NCBI GenBank assembly: GCA_903880655.1 | Contig: CAIRQE010000078.1 | Coordinates: 1-9,050 of the forward strand | Reading direction: 5' to 3' | DNA: 9,050 nucleotides | From: an uncultured bacterium | GTDB taxonomy: Bacteria; Patescibacteriota; Saccharimonadia; Saccharimonadales; CAIOMD01 | Position numbers and translations under genes: made by a program | Shown here: positions 1-5,835 of the stretch, piece by piece | How positions within the stretch are numbered: the first letter of the stretch is position 1 | How the letters are laid out: every line of letters starts with the position of its first letter | Notes under the pieces: model-generated | Seen by the model: only the letters and a program-made list of their open reading frames with translations | What the model was told of the DNA's origin: nothing | The model's database searches: none

Positions 1-1
1 G

Positions 2-232
2 CTCGCAAAGATACACACTGAAATAGTTAAACTTCTCGAAAACAATAGCGCAAAATTTGAACTACCAGTTATTCTAAAACAAAACTACAAACCACACGCA
101 ACCATCCAAGGGAACAAACGCGTGAGTATTGGTGAAGTCGTAAGTATTGATGAATTCAGCATTGTAGATAAAGAAGCCGAGGGCAATCCAGGCTTGCGGA
201 AGGTTCTAGGAGTAGTTAAACTGACGAAGTAG
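2..232 (+). CDS. Partial gene: 3' end of a 2H phosphoesterase / 2'-5' RNA ligase-like protein
   Basis: Only the last 76 codons are in the window; the frame is open from base 2 and closes at TAG 230-232. The visible part has a helix-like start, then a stretch reading Y-K-P-H-A-T-I (His codon at 95-97), then V-S-I-G-E-V-V-S-I-D-E-F. A His-x-Thr followed by strand-forming residues and a short C-terminal beta segment is typical of the second H-x-T/S motif of the 2H phosphoesterase superfamily (LigT / 2'-5' RNA ligase / CPDase), whose members act on 2',3'-cyclic or 2'-5' phosphodiester bonds. The first H-x-T motif would lie upstream, outside the window, so the assignment rests on one motif plus the tail and is moderate. 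A hairpin covers the stop codon and an intrinsic terminator follows, so this gene ends its own transcription unit. Confidence 0.55.
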   Translation, partial: LAKIHTEIVKLLENNSAKFELPVILKQNYKPHATIQGNKRVSIGEVVSIDEFSIVDKEAEGNPGLRKVLGVVKLTK

Positions 233-246
233 GGTTCCTACTTCGT
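224..246. repeat. Perfect 10-bp inverted repeat enclosing the stop codon
   Basis: ACGAAGTAGG (224-233) and CCTACTTCGT (237-246) are exact reverse complements separated by GTT. The TAG stop of the upstream gene lies inside the left arm. No T tract follows, so on its own it is not a canonical intrinsic terminator. It may act as a 3'-end stabiliser or a pause site before the terminator at 278-302. A short palindrome, GCATATGC (248-255), follows directly. Confidence 0.6.
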
Positions 247-277
247 AGCATATGCTGCACCAAATAGCTTATACTTA

Positions 278-302
278 AAGCACTTCGACAGAAGTGTTTT
301 TT
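278..302 (+). terminator. Intrinsic terminator after the 2H phosphoesterase-like gene
   Basis: AAAGCACTTC pairs with GAAGTGTTTT around a GACA loop (one G-T wobble), followed by further T residues. The stem has about 10 bp including the A-T pairs, and the T tract is on the + strand. It sits 45 nt after the upstream stop codon. The loop and right arm overlap the -35 element proposed for the next gene. Confidence 0.7.
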
Positions 303-314
303 GTTTGGTATTAT
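285..314 (+). promoter_or_regulatory. Promoter for the MBL-fold hydrolase gene
   Basis: TCGACA (285-290) matches the -35 consensus at five of six positions. TATTAT (309-314) matches the -10 consensus at five of six. The spacer is 18 nt. Transcription would begin about 7 nt after the -10 box, at or next to the A of the ATG at 321, giving a leaderless or nearly leaderless message. This agrees with the absence of a Shine-Dalgarno sequence. The -35 box lies in the loop of the preceding terminator. Confidence 0.55.
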
Positions 315-320
315 TAAAGA

Positions 321-971
321 ATGAAATTAACTAAATTAGTCCATTCATGCTTACTCGTGGAGAAAGACGGCACAAAAATACTTGTTGATCCCGGGGTGTA
401 CAGTTGGCAAGATGAAAAAATGAAACACTTTGATCTTTCTGGAATTTCTGCGGTCGTGGTGACCCATAATCATCCTGATCATTTCAATGTTGATTTTGCC
501 AATGCGGTCAAACAAGCCTCGCCAGGTGCAGTGTGGTATGGTACTCAGGAAACTTCAGATAGCTTAAAAGATATTGATGTTAGTGGCCAAACTAACAGTG
601 ACGATCAAAACATAAGATTTATCGAATCAAAACACGCAGATCTTTCACCATGGTTTAATAATCAGCCTCTACACACTAGCTATGTTATTTTTGATGAGAT
701 ACTTGTAAGTGGCGACTGCCAGACTTTGAATGGCTCAAATGGAGCGCGAATACTTGCCGCTGCTGTTAATGGTGGGCCGTGGGGCGCAGTTGTAGGCTTT
801 ACGAAAATGATTGAAGCTATGTCTGATCGCCCAAAAACCGTTGTTCCATTGCATGACTGGCATTGGAATGAAGAAGCTCGAGGTGCTATGTACGCTAAGC
901 TGACTGAAGTAATGGAGAAGTTTGGTGTTAATTTTATACCACTTCAGAATTACGAAACAATAGAAATATAG
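321..971 (+). CDS. Metallo-beta-lactamase-fold metal-dependent hydrolase (UlaG-like)
   Basis: The protein has 216 residues. It opens with an H-S-C-L-L-V-E segment and I-L-V-D-P-G (residues 20-25), the usual start of small UlaG/UPF0173-type MBL-fold hydrolases. The metal-binding signature T-H-N-H-P-D-H is at residues 48-54. A later S-G-D (130-132) supplies the bridging Asp, and P-L-H-D-W-H (177-182) the distal His. These residues suggest a dinuclear, probably zinc-dependent, cytoplasmic hydrolase. The substrate cannot be read from the sequence; family members include lactonases, phosphodiesterases and nucleases. No signal peptide is visible. The ATG at 321 is chosen because it sits one TSS distance from a good -10 box, and no SD precedes it. 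The gene stands alone between two terminators, so it is probably monocistronic. Confidence 0.85.
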   Translation: MKLTKLVHSCLLVEKDGTKILVDPGVYSWQDEKMKHFDLSGISAVVVTHNHPDHFNVDFANAVKQASPGAVWYGTQETSDSLKDIDVSGQTNSDDQNIRFIESKHADLSPWFNNQPLHTSYVIFDEILVSGDCQTLNGSNGARILAAAVNGGPWGAVVGFTKMIEAMSDRPKTVVPLHDWHWNEEARGAMYAKLTEVMEKFGVNFIPLQNYETIEI

Positions 972-1005
972 TTCTAACCTCAGCCATAATGCTGCACCAC
1001 CAATG

Positions 1006-1034
1006 AAGTATCAGTCTGACTGGTACTTTTTTTT
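1006..1034 (+). terminator. Intrinsic terminator after the MBL-fold gene
   Basis: AAGTATCAGT (1006-1015) pairs with ACTGGTACTT (1019-1028) around a CTG loop, with one G-T wobble, and an eight-T run reaches 1034. The T tract shows it works on the + strand. The convergent TPR gene has its stop codon (1033-1035) inside this T run. On the minus strand the same hairpin is followed by CATTGG rather than a T tract, so termination in that direction is doubtful. The remaining gap between the two genes (972-1005) shows nothing else. Confidence 0.85.
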
Positions 1035-1695
1035 ATATTACTACGCGCGAAGGACGTTGGAGACGTTTCTTTTTTACGTTCTTTCGAGCACCCTGGGCTA
1101 ATTTATGAATCTTGGCTTTGAGCGCTTTAGTTTTATCTTCCAGCCCTTTAACTTCATAAGCATGCAAAAGAAGTGAGTAGGTTTCGCGATTAGGCTCTAG
1201 TTCTGCGGCTCGTTCTAGCTCTGAAATCATTTTCTTATCATTACTAAGTTTTTCTTGTACCTTTGCATAGGCGATATGCCTTGCCGCCATCTTCTCATCA
1301 AGAGCAATCGCTTCTTCGAACGCAACGGCAGCACGACTGTAATCTCCAGTCTCGTAATATATGAGCCCGAGGTTATGAAGCGATGAAGCACTCTTTTCAA
1401 TTGATGAAGCGATTTCGAAACAATCAATCGCATCCTTAAATTCCTTCTGTTTTGCATAAAGAATTCCTAAACGATTGTATGCAGCAGCGTTTTTTTCATC
1501 TATTTTTAAGATCGTTAGGAGTGCTTTTTCAGCTCGCAGAAGTTTATTCTCTCTCATTCCCTGAGCAGCAACTTCCCAAAGCTTCCCTAATCTGTTACCT
1601 ATTTTGTCTGATATTTCTTCTATATTGTCATTAACGTTATACGTGGAACGTATTGCAAAGAAAGATAACAGCGCGAGTAATAATAATTCTGTCAT
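1033..1695 (-). CDS. TPR-repeat protein with an N-terminal membrane anchor
   Basis: The protein has 220 residues. Residues 3-15 are almost all Leu, Ala, Phe and Ile, followed by Arg, which suggests a short signal anchor with the rest cytoplasmic or peripheral. From about residue 36 there are consecutive TPR-like 34-residue helix pairs. The clearest are 70-102 (A-Y-N-R-L-G-I-L-Y ... A-I-D-C-F-E) and 103-136 (L-H-N-L-G-L-I-Y-Y ... A-A-V-A-F-E-E-A). Weaker units lie at about 36-69, 137-168 and 169-195. The C-terminus is strongly basic (about residues 200-217: R-K-N-V-K-K-K-R), which could contact nucleic acid or the membrane surface. TPRs are protein-binding scaffolds; no enzymatic domain is present and the partner is unknown. 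It lies downstream of the holB-like gene but has its own promoter and a nearly leaderless start. Confidence 0.75.
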   Translation of the reverse strand: MTELLLLALLSFFAIRSTYNVNDNIEEISDKIGNRLGKLWEVAAQGMRENKLLRAEKALLTILKIDEKNAAAYNRLGILYAKQKEFKDAIDCFEIASSIEKSASSLHNLGLIYYETGDYSRAAVAFEEAIALDEKMAARHIAYAKVQEKLSNDKKMISELERAAELEPNRETYSLLLHAYEVKGLEDKTKALKAKIHKLAQGARKNVKKKRLQRPSRVVI

Positions 1696-1705
1696 TTAGA
1701 CTTTT

Positions 1706-1714
1706 ATTATACCA
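1706..1714 (-). promoter_or_regulatory. Extended -10 promoter of the TPR gene
   Basis: On the minus strand the sequence reads TGGTATAAT, a perfect TATAAT (1711-1706) preceded by the TGn extension (1714-1712). A weak -35 candidate, TTCATC (1734-1729), lies 17 nt upstream inside the end of the holB-like gene. Ten bases separate the -10 box from ATG, so the predicted leader is only about 3-4 nt and carries no SD. The promoter fits in the 24-nt gap between the two genes. Confidence 0.65.
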
Positions 1715-1719
1715 AATTA

Positions 1720-2553
1720 TTACAATTTGATGAAAAGCTGGGTTAATACTAGTTTAGAATTTACGTTTTGGCTGAGGAGCATTTTTGCCTCCATTACATA
1801 GTTAAGTCTTTTATACCAAGAAGTTAATGTCCTGGTATTAGCCTTTGCTGCCCCTTCCATAGCTGCCTTAGATATTAGCAATAATGCTTCAAGCAGTAGC
1901 GAAGTTTCAATGGTTTTCTTGGATAAAATATCAATGCGTGTTAAACGGTCGAATGTAGTTTCTCGTAAAACTAATTTAGCATCTTCAATAGCACCGATAA
2001 GACTGTTATCGGAATCTTCGGCAAGCATCGCAGACAAAAGGCCAATTCTTCCACCAGCTATAGCGATAGCTTTAGATAAATCAACTCTTGGCGTGTTTGT
2101 GTAGAATTCGTATATTTGTTGTTCTGTGGGTTCAGGAAGCAACCATAATTGAGTTCGCGATTGTATGGTCTCAATAACATCAAGCTTATTTGTTACGCCA
2201 AGTAAAAAAATAGTAGAAGGACGGGGCTCTTCTAATATCTTCAAAATGGTGTTTTGGGCTTCAATACCTAAAAGTTGTGCGTTAGGAATCAGTATTACCC
2301 TATTCTCATTGTATTTATTCTTGAGTTTCACCTTGAGTTCACGAATCTGCTCTACTGATATCGTTTTCTTTTTTTCTTCTGGGGTTATGGTGATTATTCT
2401 GTCCGCTACGCCATTTGTAATATCGAGAGCTAGCTTGGCTAAAAGATATTTTTTCCCGCTTCCTGCAGGTGCAACAAGCAGCAGTGCGTGCGGAGGATCA
2501 GAAATAATCTGATCATATCGAGCTTTTGCTTTTGGGTGCAACAGAAGTTTCAC
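1720..2553 (-). CDS. holB: DNA polymerase III delta' subunit-like clamp loader protein
   Basis: The protein has 277 residues, somewhat shorter than typical delta' (about 300-340). It resembles the AAA+ clamp-loader family that opens the sliding clamp and loads it on primed DNA. A P-loop-like A-P-A-G-S-G-K-K is at residues 28-35, a Walker B-position strand V-I-L-I-P-N-A-Q-L-L at about 86-95, then A-Q-N-T-I-L-K-I-L-E-E-P (99-110), the segment most typical of delta'/gamma proteins. An I-Q-S-R-T-Q (130-135) takes the place of the SRC motif. The P-loop lacks its first Gly and its final Thr/Ser, and the acidic Walker B residues are gone, so it probably does not hydrolyse ATP, as in E. coli delta'. 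No zinc-binding Cys cluster is present. The start is GTG, 2 nt after the stop of the upstream pseudouridine synthase gene, which suggests translational coupling. Confidence 0.78.
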   Translation of the reverse strand: MKLLLHPKAKARYDQIISDPPHALLLVAPAGSGKKYLLAKLALDITNGVADRIITITPEEKKKTISVEQIRELKVKLKNKYNENRVILIPNAQLLGIEAQNTILKILEEPRPSTIFLLGVTNKLDVIETIQSRTQLWLLPEPTEQQIYEFYTNTPRVDLSKAIAIAGGRIGLLSAMLAEDSDNSLIGAIEDAKLVLRETTFDRLTRIDILSKKTIETSLLLEALLLISKAAMEGAAKANTRTLTSWYKRLNYVMEAKMLLSQNVNSKLVLTQLFIKL

Positions 2554-2555
2554 AA

Positions 2556-3413
2556 CTAACTCACTTTTTGATCAAAAATAGCGGGCACTTTACTCTCGAA
2601 TACTCTACGATCACCACCAGGGAGAGTTATTTCAAGACTTTGGGCATGTAAAAAGAGTCTTTCTGCTTTCGAATCCCCATATAGTTCATCACCAAGAATA
2701 GGGTGCTTTACATACTGAAGATGCACGCGCAGCTGATGGGTTCTTCCTGTTTTAGGAGTGAGTCGAAGGAGTGCATATTCATTATTGTGTTTTATGACTT
2801 CATATTCAGAACTAGATATCTTGCCAGATTTATCTGCTCGAAAAGTTTGTGGTTTGTTTGGATTTCTTCCAAGCGGTACTTCGATCACAGCATGGGACGG
2901 TTCAGGTGTTCCCTCGACAACTGCAAAATATATTTTTTTAGTTTTACGTTGAGAAAACTGCCTCTGCAACATTGATAGAGTTTCTGCGTTTTTAGCACAA
3001 ATCATAACTCCACTCGTTGCTCTGTCGAGCCGGTGGACAATGCCTGCACGCTCGCCGTCTATATCTTTTACCTTATCTCTCACAAATGAGGCTACCGAGG
3101 CTTCATTCCAATATTTTCCCCTAGCATGAGAAATAACTCCAACTGGCTTATCTATAACAATAACGTTGTCATCTTCATAAATGATAGGAAGGTCAAGCAC
3201 TTCAGCAGGCTTTTCAAGTTCTTCCATTTCAACCTGAAAAGTTTCATCAGGGCGTATTTTAGCGCCCGCTTTAATCTTTTCATTCTCTTGAGTAACAAAA
3301 CCTTTCGTGAATAGCTTTGATAACGCAGCACGGGAATAATCTGTTAATGCATTAGCGAGTATAATATCGGCCCGGTGAGTTTGGCCCTCGTGGTTTGTGA
3401 TCGTCATTGCCAT
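2556..3413 (-). CDS. RluA/RluD-family 23S rRNA-type pseudouridine synthase
   Basis: The protein has 285 residues and converts uridine to pseudouridine in RNA. An S4-type RNA-binding domain occupies about residues 12-62 (Y-S-R-A-A-L-S-K-L-F ... G-A-K-I-R-P-D). The catalytic domain follows: I-I-Y-E-D-D-N-V-I-V-I-D-K-P (77-90), then the family signature H-R-L-D-R-A-T-S-G (127-135) with the catalytic Asp at 130, then K-T-G-R-T-H-Q-L-R-V-H (221-231) and H-P-I-L-G-D-E-L-Y-G-D (237-247). The S4 plus RluA arrangement is that of RluC/RluD, but which uridine it targets cannot be read from the sequence. An in-frame ATG lies two codons further in. The first ATG is preferred because AAGGA (3424-3420) lies 6 nt before it, within the last codons of trpS, whose stop is 1 nt away. 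Confidence 0.9.
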   Translation of the reverse strand: MAMTITNHEGQTHRADIILANALTDYSRAALSKLFTKGFVTQENEKIKAGAKIRPDETFQVEMEELEKPAEVLDLPIIYEDDNVIVIDKPVGVISHARGKYWNEASVASFVRDKVKDIDGERAGIVHRLDRATSGVMICAKNAETLSMLQRQFSQRKTKKIYFAVVEGTPEPSHAVIEVPLGRNPNKPQTFRADKSGKISSSEYEVIKHNNEYALLRLTPKTGRTHQLRVHLQYVKHPILGDELYGDSKAERLFLHAQSLEITLPGGDRRVFESKVPAIFDQKVS

Positions 3414-3414
3414 A

Positions 3415-4440
3415 TTATTTCCTTAGGCCAACAGATTTCTGCGCTTGAAATAGTAAGCTTGCTGTACGTTCATTCAAAATGGCTTCGTCTTCAGCTAGTT
3501 TGGTTTCAACAATTTCAGGAGAGATCTGAGCAAGTTTCTCATGGTAGGTTCCAAGGAAATCAGAAACAGATTTCGAAACTACAGTCTTAAGATCACCGTA
3601 ACTAGTTTTACTTCTCCACAGCTCAAGCACTTGATCAATTGTTTGATTTGTTAGGAGCGAGTGAATTTGTAAAAGATTGGATATTCCAGGTCGCTTTTCA
3701 AAATCGAAATCAATTTCCGATAAATCATCAGTCGTAGCAGACATTATTTTCTTTGTTGCTTCTTCAGGAGTGTCAGATAGCAAAATCGTACCACGGGGAT
3801 CATCAACTGATTTACTCATTTTCTTTGTTGGGTTAGATAGACTTCTAATCCTAACACCATTATCTCGATGGCTAAATTCTAATTGTTTATTCCATTCATG
3901 GGGAACAACGAATGTTTCTCCAAATTTATTATTAAAACGAAGCGCTAGGTCTCTTGTTAATTCAAGGTGCTGTTTTTGATCATCACCTAGCGGCACCCAT
4001 GAGGCACCGTATAGCAATATATCTGCAGCCATCAAAACTGGGTAGGTAAACAAACCACTTGATACCGTATCGGCTTGTTCGTTCTTGTCTTTGAATTGTG
4101 TCATTCTGCTCAGCTCACCCATATATGCAAAATTATTCAAGATGGTAAATAACTCGCTGTGAGCAGGTATAAAGCTTTGTCGGTATATTTTAGTTGACTT
4201 GTTATTTAAGTCAAACCCAGCGGCTGCAAATGTCCTTAAATGATCAATCGTTTGCTTATACAAGGTACTGTGATCAACAGGTGTCGTAAAACTATGTAAA
4301 TCAGGAATAAAGAAATGAAGATCATAGGATTCATGTTTCTCTTTTTGCAATTGCACCATAGGAAGAACAGCACCAAGATAGTTTCCAAGTGTCAATTCTG
4401 CGTTACTGCGTATTCCGGTGAGTATTACTTCTTTGGTCAT
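3415..4440 (-). CDS. trpS: Tryptophanyl-tRNA synthetase
   Basis: Class Ic aminoacyl-tRNA synthetase that joins tryptophan to tRNA-Trp in the cytoplasm. The start chosen here gives 341 residues, the normal bacterial TrpRS length. The HIGH-type motif is T-L-G-N at 17-20, within A-E-L-T-L-G-N-Y-L-G-A, as in E. coli TrpRS (T-I-G-N). The Y-P-V-L-M-A-A-D-I-L-L-Y segment is at 133-144, G-D-D-Q-K-Q-H-L-E at 152-160 and K-M-S-K-S at 207-211. The open frame runs upstream to 4593, but those 51 codons are low-complexity, cross the terminator and overlap the 3' end of rpsI. An extended -10 box lies just before the ATG at 4440, which makes this the true start, with a leaderless or nearly leaderless message. 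It is the first gene of a unit with the pseudouridine synthase and holB-like genes. Confidence 0.95.
   Translation of the reverse strand: MTKEVILTGIRSNAELTLGNYLGAVLPMVQLQKEKHESYDLHFFIPDLHSFTTPVDHSTLYKQTIDHLRTFAAAGFDLNNKSTKIYRQSFIPAHSELFTILNNFAYMGELSRMTQFKDKNEQADTVSSGLFTYPVLMAADILLYGASWVPLGDDQKQHLELTRDLALRFNNKFGETFVVPHEWNKQLEFSHRDNGVRIRSLSNPTKKMSKSVDDPRGTILLSDTPEEATKKIMSATTDDLSEIDFDFEKRPGISNLLQIHSLLTNQTIDQVLELWRSKTSYGDLKTVVSKSVSDFLGTYHEKLAQISPEIVETKLAEDEAILNERTASLLFQAQKSVGLRK
3420..3424 (-). promoter_or_regulatory. Shine-Dalgarno site fixing the pseudouridine synthase start
   Basis: AAGGA on the minus strand sits 6 nt before the ATG at 3413 and 12 nt before the second ATG at 3407, so it favours the longer protein. 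It lies inside the final codons of trpS, so the two genes are probably translationally coupled. Confidence 0.6.
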
Positions 4441-4447
4441 TGTATTT

Positions 4448-4456
4448 AGTATATCA
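4448..4456 (-). promoter_or_regulatory. Extended -10 promoter of trpS
   Basis: The minus strand reads TGATATACT: TATACT (4453-4448) with the TGn extension just upstream. Seven bases separate it from the ATG at 4440, so transcription should start at or within a base of the A of ATG. No SD is present. No good -35 is visible, and the -35 position falls next to the tail of the preceding terminator. The extended -10 explains how the promoter could work without one. Confidence 0.6.
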
Positions 4457-4480
4457 TTAGGAGCTGCTCGTGGGCATACA

Positions 4481-4507
4481 AAAAACCCTCCGCTAGGGAG
4501 GGTTTTT
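4481..4507 (-). terminator. Intrinsic terminator of the secY-rpsI ribosomal operon
   Basis: AAAAACCCTCC (4481-4491) and GGAGGGTTTTT (4497-4507) are an exact 11-bp inverted repeat with a 5-nt loop. On the minus strand the GC-rich part is followed by an unbroken T run. It begins 9 nt past the rpsI stop codon and separates the ribosomal operon from the trpS unit. Because A/T runs flank both sides, it could also stop + strand transcription. Confidence 0.92.
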
Positions 4508-4516
4508 CCGTTAGTA

Positions 4517-4921
4517 TTAACGCTTTGTAAACTGTCGCTTCTTTCTTGCGCCCTTGAGGCCGAACTTTTTACGTTCTTTTTCTCTTGGATCACGAGAAAG
4601 TAAGTCTGCTCGTTTTAGGGTACTCTTGTAATCTTCATTGAGAACAACAAGTGATTTAGAGATAGCAAGACGGATCGCAAGCGCTTGTCCGTTACTTCCA
4701 CCACCTTCTACGACGATACTTACATCAAATTGTCCTTCTTTTTCAAGAAGAGCAAAAGGTTTGTTAATTTCACGAAGTAACTGTTGGCTTCCTGCAAAAT
4801 ATTCTTCTGCAGTTTTACCATTTACAGTAATGTGACCCTTGCCCTTGAAAAGTCGTGCACGTGCACTGGCACTTTTTCTTCGGCCAAGAGCGTAGGTATA
4901 TTCTGGAGTTTTAACAGCCAT
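4517..4921 (-). CDS. rpsI: 30S ribosomal protein uS9 (S9)
   Basis: The protein has 134 residues, a normal length. The N-terminal Y-A-L-G-R-R-K-S-A-S-A-R-A-R (residues 10-23) and the C-terminal block R-D-P-R-E-K-E-R-K-K-F-G-L-K-G-A-R-K (about 109-126), ending in Q-F-T-K-R, are diagnostic. The S-K-R/T-K-R tail of uS9 reaches into the P site of the small subunit and contacts the anticodon stem-loop of tRNA; the final Lys-Arg is intact. The ATG overlaps the rplM stop by one base (TAATG), so its translation is probably coupled to uL13, its usual operon partner. It is the last gene of the ribosomal operon, with a strong terminator just behind it. Confidence 0.97.
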   Translation of the reverse strand: MAVKTPEYTYALGRRKSASARARLFKGKGHITVNGKTAEEYFAGSQQLLREINKPFALLEKEGQFDVSIVVEGGGSNGQALAIRLAISKSLVVLNEDYKSTLKRADLLSRDPREKERKKFGLKGARKKRQFTKR

Positions 4922-5352
4922 TACTTAACACTCACTTTCTGAGGTTTCTGTGCACCATTGTTGTGCATTTCATCCTTATAAATTTTCAATCGCTTTAATC
5001 GCTCATCCATAAGTTTATTCTTTGGTAACATGCCTTTAACAGCGAGTCGAATTACTTCAGTTGAATCTTTTGCAATCTTATCACGAAGATTAATTTCTTT
5101 AAGACTTCCTGGATACTGACTATGGCGATAATACATTTTATCGTCCATCTTAGTTCCTGTAGCTACGATCTTATCTGTATTGATAACCACGACGAAGTCT
5201 CCACAATCAATGTGGTGAGTAAACATAGGTTTACCTTTACCAGTTAGTAGTGTTGCAATCTTAGTTGATATACGACCGAGTGGTGCTTCGCTTGCATCAA
5301 TAACATACCAAGCTCGAGTTACTTCTGATGGTTTTGCGCTATAAGTTTTCAT
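4921..5352 (-). CDS. rplM: 50S ribosomal protein uL13 (L13)
   Basis: The protein has 143 residues, matching the usual bacterial length. Recognisable segments are W-Y-V-I-D-A-S-E-A-P-L-G-R (15-27), G-K-G-K-P-M-F-T-H-H-I-D-C-G-D (38-52) and the Y-R-H-S-Q-Y-P-G (about 75-82) to V-K-G-M-L-P-K-N-K-L (about 105-114) region. uL13 is an early-binding protein of the large subunit and contacts 23S rRNA. The ATG overlaps the rplQ stop by one base (TAATG), with AAGGAA in the last rplQ codons as a likely SD. In many bacteria rplM-rpsI form a separate operon; here they follow rplQ without a gap and so share the alpha-operon transcript. Confidence 0.97.
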   Translation of the reverse strand: MKTYSAKPSEVTRAWYVIDASEAPLGRISTKIATLLTGKGKPMFTHHIDCGDFVVVINTDKIVATGTKMDDKMYYRHSQYPGSLKEINLRDKIAKDSTEVIRLAVKGMLPKNKLMDERLKRLKIYKDEMHNNGAQKPQKVSVK

Positions 5353-5834
5353 TATTTCGTTTCCTTCTTTGCTACTTTTTTAGCTGGTGCCTTTTTTACG
5401 GGCGCTTTAGCTTTTGCAGCTGGTTCCTTTACGGCAATTTCGGCAGTTTTCTTAACAGGCTTTGCAGCAACTGCAAGATCATCTACGAAACTCACGCGAG
5501 CCATTTGGGTATTATCTCCACGCCGTGTCTTTGTCTTCTCAATTCTTAAATGACCGCTGTTGCGACCAGTTAATTTAGGAGCAATTTCATCCACAAGCTT
5601 GTGCGCACTATCTACGTTAGCCATCTTAGAGATAACTTGACGTCGATTGTGAAGATCGCCAACCTTAGCTTTTGTTATTAGCTTCTCAAAATAAGGAACT
5701 AATTCTTTAGCTTTGGTGATGGTTGTTTCAATATTTTCATGAACAGCGAGATTACTAGCGAGCCCTTTCATAAGAGCACGACGTTGATCTCTTTCTCGGC
5801 CGAATTTGCGACCTTTATATCCGTGACGGTGCAT
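5352..5834 (-). CDS. rplQ: 50S ribosomal protein bL17 (L17) with an Ala/Lys-rich tail
   Basis: The protein has 160 residues against about 116-130 in most bacteria. The core (1-118) is canonical: M-H-R-H-G-Y-K-G-R-K-F-G-R at the start, R-A-L-M-K-G-L-A-S-N-L (19-29) and a terminal M-A-R-V-S-F-V (111-117). The last 40 or so residues are Ala, Lys, Pro and Val repeats (such as K-A-P-V-K-K-A-P-A-K-K-V) and look disordered and rRNA-binding. bL17 sits near the tunnel exit of the large subunit. The start lies 1 nt after the rpoA stop, with GGAG (5845-5842) 7 nt upstream inside the final rpoA codons. The order rpoA-rplQ is almost universal in bacteria. Confidence 0.96.
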   Translation of the reverse strand: MHRHGYKGRKFGRERDQRRALMKGLASNLAVHENIETTITKAKELVPYFEKLITKAKVGDLHNRRQVISKMANVDSAHKLVDEIAPKLTGRNSGHLRIEKTKTRRGDNTQMARVSFVDDLAVAAKPVKKTAEIAVKEPAAKAKAPVKKAPAKKVAKKETK

Positions 5835-5835
5835 C

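Noticed and set aside
2165..2512. Plus-strand open frame with hydrophobic, Ser-rich sequence antisense to the holB-like gene
   Set aside because: It is antisense to a gene with recognisable clamp-loader motifs and resembles no family; it is a shadow frame.
4441..4593. A 51-codon N-terminal extension of trpS in the same open frame
   Set aside because: It would overlap the rpsI 3' end and span the operon terminator, its residues match no TrpRS segment, and an extended -10 box lies just upstream of the ATG at 4440.
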